Below the pieces are notes generated by a model. It was not told the origin of the DNA. It made no database searches and worked only from the letters and a program-made list of their open reading frames with translations. A DNA stretch of 14,858 nt from Hyphomicrobiaceae bacterium (lineage in GTDB: Bacteria; Pseudomonadota; Alphaproteobacteria; Rhizobiales; Hyphomicrobiaceae). The position numbers and the translations under genes are program-made. Shown here piece by piece: positions 5,770 through 11,760 of this stretch; position 1 is the first letter of the stretch; each line of letters begins with the position of its first letter. The stretch is taken from NCBI GenBank assembly GCA_020442225.1, contig JAGRKR010000068.1, positions 1 to 14,858 of the forward strand. Reading direction: 5' to 3'.

Positions 5770-6564
5770 TCAGGCCACCGTCGCTGCAAGCTCCGAGCTG
5801 GTCAAGAAGCGGGCGCGCTCGTGGCCACGGATGAAGGCAAGATGGCGGTCGAGCATGGCGAGCCGTCCGGGATGGCCGATGAGCTGCACGTGCAGCGTCA
5901 GATGATAGAACGCGCCGGGCACGGCGTAGAGCCCGCTGAACTCCTCCTCCCAGACGGCCTGGGCGTCGGCTGCCGGGCGGATGACGCGGCCGATCTGGCC
6001 GCCGTACATGAAGTACGGCGCATCGGCGAGGTGCCATTGTACGGGCAGCTCGACGACGGCGACGGGCAGACCGTTCTTTTCGTGTCGATAGGGACGCAAG
6101 CGATCGTGGAAGCTGGTCGACACGGTGACGCCGGCTTCCAGCAGCAGATCGAGCGTGTTGGCGGACCACTCCCACGACGGCGAACGCCAGGCCGTGACGC
6201 GCCGGCCGAGCACCGCCTCGATGGCGTCGATGCCGCCGAGCAGCTCGCGCCGCTCCTCGTCGCGCGGGACGCCGATCACCGGCTTGTGGCCGTGCCCATG
6301 GCTGCCGATCTCGTGACCTGCCTCCGCGACGCGCCGGACGGCATCCGGATAGCGCTCCGCGGTGATGCCCGGCACGAAGACCGTGGCCCTGGCGCCATGG
6401 CGCTCCAACAGCGCAAGCAGCGGCGCGAGGCCTTCGCGAATGGCGAAAGCGCCGTGCGAGAGCAGCACCGGCCGGTTGGCGGCCGCACCGTCGCGACCGA
6501 GCCAGATGGCCTCGGCGTCGAGGCAGATGCCGATCACTACCGGAAACGTGCCTGTCATCGTCAT
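5770..6564 (-). CDS. CE4 / PuuE-like deacetylase-fold hydrolase
   Basis: The 264-residue protein has the NodB/CE4 fold in its short cytosolic variant, as in Helicobacter HP0310, PuuE-type allantoinases and some cyclic imide hydrolases. The metal triad is visible: D16 in GICLDAEAIW, and H89 and H93 in IGSHGHGHK, spaced much like D14, H86 and H90 of HP0310. R127 in WRSPSWEWS and H225 in LTLHVQ complete the usual motifs. There is no signal peptide, which speaks against extracellular polysaccharide as substrate and for a small amide or imide. First gene of the four-gene operon, 27 bases before the M19-like gene. The frame is open to 6651; start 6564 is favoured by homology and by GGGGAG just upstream, with ATG 6558 nearly as good. 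Deacetylase, imidase and allantoinase-like functions are all open. Confidence 0.83.
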   Translation of the reverse strand: MTMTGTFPVVIGICLDAEAIWLGRDGAAANRPVLLSHGAFAIREGLAPLLALLERHGARATVFVPGITAERYPDAVRRVAEAGHEIGSHGHGHKPVIGVPRDEERRELLGGIDAIEAVLGRRVTAWRSPSWEWSANTLDLLLEAGVTVSTSFHDRLRPYRHEKNGLPVAVVELPVQWHLADAPYFMYGGQIGRVIRPAADAQAVWEEEFSGLYAVPGAFYHLTLHVQLIGHPGRLAMLDRHLAFIRGHERARFLTSSELAATVA

Positions 6565-6677
6565 CCCTCTCCCCAGGCTGTCGCGGCGCCCGCCATGGCA
6601 ATACGGCGCCCCCAGGGCACCCCGCGATCGGGCGCACCATGATAGCCGCAAGCTCGCCGTCCGCCACCGTGAAGCGC

Positions 6678-6692
6678 ATGGCGGCGCGCCAT
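6678..6692. promoter_or_regulatory. Inverted repeat upstream of the CE4-M19-CoA operon
   Basis: ATGGCG-GCG-CGCCAT lies between the transporter terminator and the CE4-like gene, about 115 bases before its ATG. It is placed where an operator could act on the catabolic operon. No clear -35/-10 pair was found in 6565-6712, so the promoter itself remains undefined. Confidence 0.2.
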
Positions 6693-6712
6693 CACAAAGG
6701 TCATCGGCAAGA

Positions 6713-6750
6713 CGGCATGGAAAAGGCCCGGCAGACGAACTGCCGGGCCT
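6713..6750 (-). terminator. Intrinsic terminator of the ABC transporter operon
   Basis: A perfect 11-pair GC-rich stem (6724-6734 with 6740-6750) around ACGAA is followed on the minus strand by TTTTCC. It lies about 40 bases after the stop of the last permease gene and separates the transporter operon from the catabolic operon, which therefore probably needs its own promoter in 6565-6712, or read-through. Confidence 0.82.
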
Positions 6751-6792
6751 CTGTCGCGTCGCGATGTCATCGATCGCACCGGTCTGGCTGGC

Positions 6793-7704
6793 TCAGCGCT
6801 GCATGCCCCAGCGGTTGACCGTTCTGAGCTCCACGTTCCGGAAGATGACGTTCTCGATGATGATGCCGATCAGGATCACCATGAACAGGCCCGAGAAGAC
6901 CTGAGCCGTCTCGATGTTCTGGCTGGCCGCGAAGATGTGCCAGCCGAGGCCGCCGCCACCCGAGGTCGCGCCGAACACCAGCTCGGCGCCGATCAGCGTG
7001 CGCCAGGCGAAGGCCCAGCCGATCTTCATGCCGGACAGGATCGCCGGGAAGGCCGCCGGCACGAGGATCTTGCGCACGAAGGTCACGCTTCTGAGCCCAT
7101 AGTTCTGGCCGATCATTTTGAGCGTCGAGCTGACGTTCTTGAAGCCGGTATGGGTCGAGAGCGCCACCGCCCAGAGCACGGAGTGAACCAGCACGAAGAG
7201 CAGACCGCTGACGCCGAGGGGGAACCACAGCATCGCCAGCGGCACCAGCGCGATGGCCGGCAGCGGATTGAACATCGCCGTGGCGGTCGACAGCACGTCA
7301 CTGCCGATCCGCGACATTGTGGCGAGGAACACGAATACCGCCGCCAGAACCATGCCCAGGACATAGCCCATCAGCAGGACCTTGAGCGAGTACCAGATGC
7401 GCTCCGGCAGCACGCCGGAAACGAAGCCGTTGTAGGTCTCGACCGCGACCGCCGAGAAGGGCGGGAAGAGCAGCGGATCGAGTCCGGCGATGCGGAAATA
7501 GATCTCCCAGACGGCCACGAAGCCGAGCAGGATGACGCTCTTGCGGAAGCCATTGTTGTTCCAGACGCGTTCGACGATCGAAAGTCGTCGTGCCACGTCG
7601 CCGATGTGCGCCTTGCCGAGATTCGTGTTCTCGAACTCGGGGCGGATGACGAGTTGCGGCAGCTTGGCCTGGGCCCCGCCGATGGATGTGCGCTCGAGGT
7701 TCAT
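6793..7704 (-). CDS. NitT/TauT-family ABC transporter permease (second paralogue)
   Basis: A 303-residue inner-membrane permease of the nitrate/sulfonate/taurine type (TauC/SsuC-like). About six hydrophobic segments are seen, the first near 56-74 and the last near 270-288. The ATPase-contact EAA-type loop is around residues 215-245 (PAAFPAILSGMKIGWAFAWRTLIGAEL). A soluble N-terminal stretch of about 55 residues is longer than in TauC and is shared with the neighbouring permease. GGGGLGW (249-255) is the usual loop of the family. The start overlaps the stop of the upstream permease gene by four bases (ATGA), so the two are coupled. It ends in RTVNRWGMQR, almost as its partner does. It is the last gene before the terminator. 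Confidence 0.9.
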   Translation of the reverse strand: MNLERTSIGGAQAKLPQLVIRPEFENTNLGKAHIGDVARRLSIVERVWNNNGFRKSVILLGFVAVWEIYFRIAGLDPLLFPPFSAVAVETYNGFVSGVLPERIWYSLKVLLMGYVLGMVLAAVFVFLATMSRIGSDVLSTATAMFNPLPAIALVPLAMLWFPLGVSGLLFVLVHSVLWAVALSTHTGFKNVSSTLKMIGQNYGLRSVTFVRKILVPAAFPAILSGMKIGWAFAWRTLIGAELVFGATSGGGGLGWHIFAASQNIETAQVFSGLFMVILIGIIIENVIFRNVELRTVNRWGMQR

Positions 7705-8600
7705 TGAGACTGCATCCCCCAGCGCCTGATGGTCCGGTTCTCAAGGGTATTGAAGATGATGTTCTCGACCAGCAGGCCGACCACGATGATCGTCAGCAGG
7801 CCGGCGAACACGGCCGGAACCTGGGATTCCATCTGGTTCGAGAAGACGAACCAGCCGAGGCCACCCTTGTTGGCTCCAGACGTATCGATCACCGCGCCGC
7901 CGAAGACGAGCTCGGCCGCGATGAGCGTGCGCCAGGCGAACGCCCAGCCGATGCGCATGCCGATGAGGATCGACGGCAGGGCCGCCGGGATCAACACCTT
8001 GATGACGTAGCTGAAGCCCCAAAGGCCGTAATTGCGACCGACCATGCGCTGCGTATCGCTGACGCTGCGGAAGCCGGTATGGGCGTTGAGTGCCACCGGC
8101 CAGATGACCGAGTGCAGGAGCGTGAAAACGATCGACCCGGACGTCAGACCGATCCAGATCATGGCCAGCGGCAGCAGCGCGATGGCCGGCAATGGGTTGA
8201 GCATCGCCGTCAGCGTGCTCAACACGTCGCTGCCGAACCGTGTCACCGTCGCAAACGTGGTGAGCACGGCGGCGATCACGAGGCCGATCAGGTACCCGGT
8301 CAGGAGAATCTTGACCGAATTCCAGAGCATCTCCAGGAGGGACTCGTTGAAGATCGCACTGACCAGCGCCTTGGCCGTTGCGCTGAAGGTCGGCAGGATC
8401 AGCTCCGAGACGCCGCTCGTGCGCGTATAGAGCTCCCAGGCCGCCAGCACGACCAGCAGCACCGTGAACTTGCGCACGATGTCCATGTTGGACAGGCGCT
8501 CGAACATCGTCAACGGGCGGGCGATGTCGCCGGTGACCGCCTTGCCGAGCTCGCCCACCTCGATTTCCGGTCTGACGACGATCTCCTGTCGCGCCGCCAT
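7701..8600 (-). CDS. NitT/TauT-family ABC transporter permease (first paralogue)
   Basis: A 299-residue inner-membrane permease, clearly paralogous to the downstream gene over its whole length: both begin with a VRPE-x-E segment and an ERxxN stretch, both have NPLPAIAL-x-PLAM and IGWAFAWRTLI-x-AELVFG, and both end in RWGMQ. One or two changes distinguish it, such as a longer loop IDTSGANKGGLGW where its partner has TSGGGGLGW. The likely pore is a heterodimer of the two. The ATG shares its A with the TGA stop of the ATPase gene (one-base overlap), so translation is coupled. Confidence 0.9.
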   Translation of the reverse strand: MAARQEIVVRPEIEVGELGKAVTGDIARPLTMFERLSNMDIVRKFTVLLVVLAAWELYTRTSGVSELILPTFSATAKALVSAIFNESLLEMLWNSVKILLTGYLIGLVIAAVLTTFATVTRFGSDVLSTLTAMLNPLPAIALLPLAMIWIGLTSGSIVFTLLHSVIWPVALNAHTGFRSVSDTQRMVGRNYGLWGFSYVIKVLIPAALPSILIGMRIGWAFAWRTLIAAELVFGGAVIDTSGANKGGLGWFVFSNQMESQVPAVFAGLLTIIVVGLLVENIIFNTLENRTIRRWGMQSQ

Positions 8601-9451
8601 CAGTGGCCTCCTCCGGCGGCAGCCTTCTCTTCTTCGAGGATGCGGTCCGCGAACAGCATGTCGTGGATGCGCTGCTGCACGCGCGCGAACTCGGGATCGC
8701 TGACGTTGTCGTGGTTCAGGTTATGAGCGTTGAGCTCGGCCTTCACCTGACCCGGATGCGGCGAGAGCACCAGAATCCGGCTGCCGACGATCAGCGCCTC
8801 CTCGATGGAGTGCGTCACGAACAGCACGGTGAAGTGCGTGTCCTCCCAGAGCTGGAGCAGCTCCTTCTGCATCTGCAGGCGCGTCAGGGCGTCGAGCGCC
8901 GCGAACGGCTCGTCCATGAGCAGGATGTCCGGCTCCATGGCCATGCCGCGCGCGATGGCGACGCGCTGCTTCATGCCGCCCGACAGCATGTGCGGGAAGG
9001 TGTTCTCGAAGCGATCGAGCTTCACCTTCCTGATGTAGTGCATGGCGATCTCGTCCGCTTCCTTGCGCGAGCGGGTCTTGCCGCCGTTCAGGAGCGCGAA
9101 CGTGATGTTCTGCTTGACGGTCTTCCACGGCAGGAGCTGGTCGAACTCCTGGAAGACCATGACACGGTCCGGACCCGGCTGACGGATCTGCCGGCCCTTG
9201 AGGCGCATCTGCCCCTCGACAGGCTGCAGGTAGCCGGCCACGCCCTTGAGCAGCGTCGACTTCCCGCACCCGGACGGGCCGAGAAGCACGAAGCGATCTG
9301 CGGGGTAGACCTCGAAGTTCACCCGATACGTTGCGGTGATCAGGTGCTCTTTGGTTTTGTACTGAAGGGTGACCCCGTCAACCTCAAGGATGGGCTTGAC
9401 CTGGGAGGCGGCGGGCTCTTGGCCCGCCGCAGAACGTGTCCGCACATCCAT
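8600..9451 (-). CDS. NitT/TauT-family ABC transporter ATPase
   Basis: A 283-residue cytosolic ATP-binding subunit (TauB/SsuB/NrtD type). Walker A GPSGCGKST is at 58-66, Q-loop Q100 in VFQEFDQLLPWKTV, signature LSGGM at 155-159, Walker B ILLMDE with catalytic E180, and H-loop H213 in VTHSIEEAL. The LLPWKTV wording after the Q-loop is typical of nitrate/sulfonate/taurine importers. All motifs are intact. It follows the binding-protein gene by four bases, without a good ribosome binding site of its own, and touches the permease gene, so expression probably relies on coupling. The C-terminal 40 residues are variable and end AAAGGGH. Confidence 0.93.
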   Translation of the reverse strand: MDVRTRSAAGQEPAASQVKPILEVDGVTLQYKTKEHLITATYRVNFEVYPADRFVLLGPSGCGKSTLLKGVAGYLQPVEGQMRLKGRQIRQPGPDRVMVFQEFDQLLPWKTVKQNITFALLNGGKTRSRKEADEIAMHYIRKVKLDRFENTFPHMLSGGMKQRVAIARGMAMEPDILLMDEPFAALDALTRLQMQKELLQLWEDTHFTVLFVTHSIEEALIVGSRILVLSPHPGQVKAELNAHNLNHDNVSDPEFARVQQRIHDMLFADRILEEEKAAAGGGH

Positions 9452-9455
9452 GTGA

Positions 9456-10499
9456 TCAGCTACCGCCCAGGCTGTGGTTCTCGTCCCAGTAGTAGTCCTT
9501 CCAGCTCGCGGGCTTGTTCTTGATGCCGCCGCTCGCTGCCAGGAACTTGGCGAACTCCATGGTCCGCTCCGGCGTCAACGAGAAGTACATCTCGTTGTCG
9601 TCGGCGATCATGGCGTAGACGTCCTCGGGCTTGAGCTTGGACTTCGTGAAGCGGACGAAGAGGGCGGCGGCCTCCTTCTTGTTCGCCTGGATCCACTGGG
9701 CCGCCTTACCGAACGCCGTGCGCACGCAGCCGAACAGCTTCGGATTCGCCTTGCGCCACTTCTCGACATTGTAGAGGGCCACCGTGGAGTGACGCCCGCC
9801 GAGCACGTCATAGGACGTCATGACGGTGCGGACCTTGCCGCTCTTCAACTCCTGCCAGGAGCTCGGCAGCGTCGCGAAGTGGCTCTTCACGGCCTGACCG
9901 CCCGCGAGCAGAGCGGCGAGCGCCGTCGGATGCTTCATCGAAACGGTCTTCTCGTCGAGCTTCTCGGCCTGCCCCTTGCCCCACTTCTTCTCGGCGGCCA
10001 TCTGCAGCACGACCGCCTGGATCGACACCTTGACGGACGGCAGCGCGATCTTGTGGTCGGTGAGCGGCACGTAGTCCTCGAGCTTCTTCACGCGAGGATC
10101 GATCGTGTTGAGCTTCAAGGGCATGGCGGACAAGGTCACGGCCGCCTTGACGTTGGCGCCACCCTTGGTCTTGTCCCAGAGCTTCAGCAGAGGGCCGATG
10201 CCGCCCGCTGCGAAGTCGACGTTGCCCGAAAGCAGCGCCTGATTGACGGCCGCGCCGCCGCTGAGACGAACCATCGAGACCTTGACGTCGCCCAGTCCCT
10301 GCTCCTTGGCGCAGGCTTCGATGAGCTTCTTCTCGACCACGACGTGCTGCGGCAGATAGAGCAGGCCGAACTGGTCGGCCATGCGCACCATCTTGGCTTC
10401 TGCCCGGGCGTCGGCCGAAAGGCCCGCGGTCATCGAGACCACAAGCGCACTTGCGGCCACAGTGGCCGTCAAGGTGCGCCCAAACGATCGCTGACTCAT
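9456..10499 (-). CDS. NitT/TauT-type ABC transporter substrate-binding protein, periplasmic
   Basis: A 347-residue exported binding protein. A signal peptide is clear: basic start, hydrophobic core about 11-27, likely cleavage after ARA at 33. The mature part has the SsuA/TauA/NMT1-like fold: FGLLYLPQHVVVEKKLIE, the SGGAAVNQALLSGNVDFAAGGIGPLLKL region (about 80-107), and a conserved C-terminal half with PTALAALLAGGQAVKSHFATLP. No lipobox, so it is soluble. GGGAGG at 10516-10511 lies eleven bases before the ATG, slightly far. It is the first gene of the transporter operon, with a 237-base gap to the leaderless paralogue-like gene upstream. Substrate unknown; family ligands are sulfonates, nitrate, thiamine precursors and aromatic or aliphatic carboxylates. 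Confidence 0.9.
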   Translation of the reverse strand: MSQRSFGRTLTATVAASALVVSMTAGLSADARAEAKMVRMADQFGLLYLPQHVVVEKKLIEACAKEQGLGDVKVSMVRLSGGAAVNQALLSGNVDFAAGGIGPLLKLWDKTKGGANVKAAVTLSAMPLKLNTIDPRVKKLEDYVPLTDHKIALPSVKVSIQAVVLQMAAEKKWGKGQAEKLDEKTVSMKHPTALAALLAGGQAVKSHFATLPSSWQELKSGKVRTVMTSYDVLGGRHSTVALYNVEKWRKANPKLFGCVRTAFGKAAQWIQANKKEAAALFVRFTKSKLKPEDVYAMIADDNEMYFSLTPERTMEFAKFLAASGGIKNKPASWKDYYWDENHSLGGS

Positions 10500-10736
10500 T
10501 GTATCAATATCCTCCCTTGCGCTCAGTCACGACTGTCTCGTCGCTTCAAGGCGACCCGGCACCTGCATGATCCAATAGGCTTCCGTCCGCCGCGTAGAGT
10601 GCGGTCAAAAGCCAACTAGGATGAAATTCCGAGACAACCTGTCTTGAAGCTTAAAACAACGCGGTTCGAAATTCCAGTCCTTACACCGCTTCCACCCTAC
10701 CGTGCACCGGCACTCTCGGGTCGCCTGCGCGTGCGG
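10500..10736 (-). promoter_or_regulatory. Leader of the ABC transporter operon, no promoter identified
   Basis: This gap lies between the stop of the leaderless binding protein and the exported one and holds no gene. A short hairpin, GTCGC/GCGAC around TTCAAG (10540-10555), sits in the leader about 40 bases before the transporter's first ATG. The part nearer 10600-10680 is markedly more AT-rich than its surroundings, which suits a promoter, but no -35/-10 pair with good spacing was found on the minus strand. Confidence 0.25.
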
Positions 10737-11621
10737 CTAAACCGACGGCGGCGCGACGATGATCGCCTCGTAGGGATGACGCTTGGAGATGAGGCCCGCG
10801 TTCAGGAAAACGTCGACTGTGACCTCGTAGGCCGGCCGCGTAATCTCGACGTGCGGCGTCCAGTTGCCGAGCTTTTGGTAGCCGGCGATCGTCGTCGTCA
10901 GAACCGCGCGGTCGATCTCGGGAAAGAAGCTCTGCTCCTTGGCGGCGATCTCGTCGGCGGGCGTTTCGAGCACCCATCTGCGCGCCTTCTTGTAGGCCCG
11001 CATGAATCCCTTGGCTGCATCGGTGGCGAGCCACTCCCGTGTCGAGGCGAGGCTCGAGAAGGCGCACGGCCCCATGGCATCGCCGACCGAGGCCACGACA
11101 TGACCGACGCCGTCGTGCTCGAGTTGCTGGGGCGCCGGCCCCTGCTGATGGATGTAGTCGCCGAGCCCGTCGCGGAAAGCCTTGTCCATCTCCTCGACGC
11201 TGCCGGCATCGATGGAATTGAGCGCCGCATAGTCGATGCCCTGCGACTTGCAGGCATACTTGAACATGGCCAGCGGCTGGCCGCCGTGATCGACGAGCAC
11301 CTTGCCGGCAAGCAGCTTCTTCCAGGAGAAATCGGGATCGGGCTTGCGGCTCGTGATGTAGAAGCCGTCCTTCTCGTTGATCTGCGCGAAGTGCACCGCG
11401 GGGGGCGTCTGGCCCTTCTCGAGCGGACCGAAGCCCTGCGAAATCGCCGACTGCACGACCTGCGCCTCGCCGGCGAGCAGCGCGGTGATGGCGGTGCCAC
11501 CCGCCGGCGCGACAGAAAACTCCGGCTCGAAGCCCTCCTCCTGCAGGAAGCCACCCGCCATCGTCGCAATCAGCGGGGAGTAGAAGGCCGAGAAGCGGGA
11601 GAACTGGATATGCAGTTTCAT
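10737..11621 (-). CDS. NMT1/SsuA-like substrate-binding protein without signal peptide
   Basis: The 294-residue protein begins directly with the fold of NMT1/SsuA-like binding proteins: MKLHIQFSRFSAFYSPLIA, GGFLQEEGFEPEF (23-35), and GGTAITALLAGEAQVVQSAIS (41-61). The frame extends to an ATG at 11699, but those 26 extra residues are arginine-rich, not hydrophobic, and would not be a signal peptide; the start at 11621 fits the family. It has only a weak ribosome binding site. It is therefore predicted cytosolic, unless exported otherwise, which is odd for an ABC transporter partner. Possible roles are a ligand sensor, a carrier or an enzyme, as in THI5-type pyrimidine synthase, whose fold is shared. 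It lies between the S9 peptidase terminator and the transporter operon, so it may be independently transcribed or first in the transporter operon. Confidence 0.8.
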   Translation of the reverse strand: MKLHIQFSRFSAFYSPLIATMAGGFLQEEGFEPEFSVAPAGGTAITALLAGEAQVVQSAISQGFGPLEKGQTPPAVHFAQINEKDGFYITSRKPDPDFSWKKLLAGKVLVDHGGQPLAMFKYACKSQGIDYAALNSIDAGSVEEMDKAFRDGLGDYIHQQGPAPQQLEHDGVGHVVASVGDAMGPCAFSSLASTREWLATDAAKGFMRAYKKARRWVLETPADEIAAKEQSFFPEIDRAVLTTTIAGYQKLGNWTPHVEITRPAYEVTVDVFLNAGLISKRHPYEAIIVAPPSV

Positions 11622-11714
11622 CTTGAGGCGTCTCACTCTTGTCTCGTGGGGGAGGAAGTTGGCGGCGCGGCGGTATCGGCTCCGCACAGCCTCGGTCATT
11701 GGCGGCCGATGTTA

Positions 11715-11756
11715 GGACATAAGAACGGCGGGGCCAACGCTCGATGCGCGCCCCGC
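11715..11756 (-). terminator. Probable terminator of the S9 peptidase gene
   Basis: Seven G-C pairs (11728-11734 with 11750-11756) plus a short inner CGC/GCG stem form a hairpin starting five bases after the peptidase stop codon. On the minus strand it is followed by CGTTCTTATG, a weak T tract. It suggests that the peptidase gene ends its own transcript, separate from the binding-protein gene. Confidence 0.5.
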
Positions 11757-11760
11757 TCGC

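Noticed and set aside
4951..6642. Long open frame of 563 codons on the plus strand, antisense to the M19-like and CE4-like genes
   Set aside because: It spans two well-supported genes and their gap, its translation shows no domain, and long antisense frames are expected in GC-rich DNA with GC-biased third positions.
7686..10619. Several long plus-strand frames (7686-8726, 8603-9523, 9474-10619) antisense to the transporter operon
   Set aside because: All are complements of transporter genes whose motifs are intact, and their translations show no family features.
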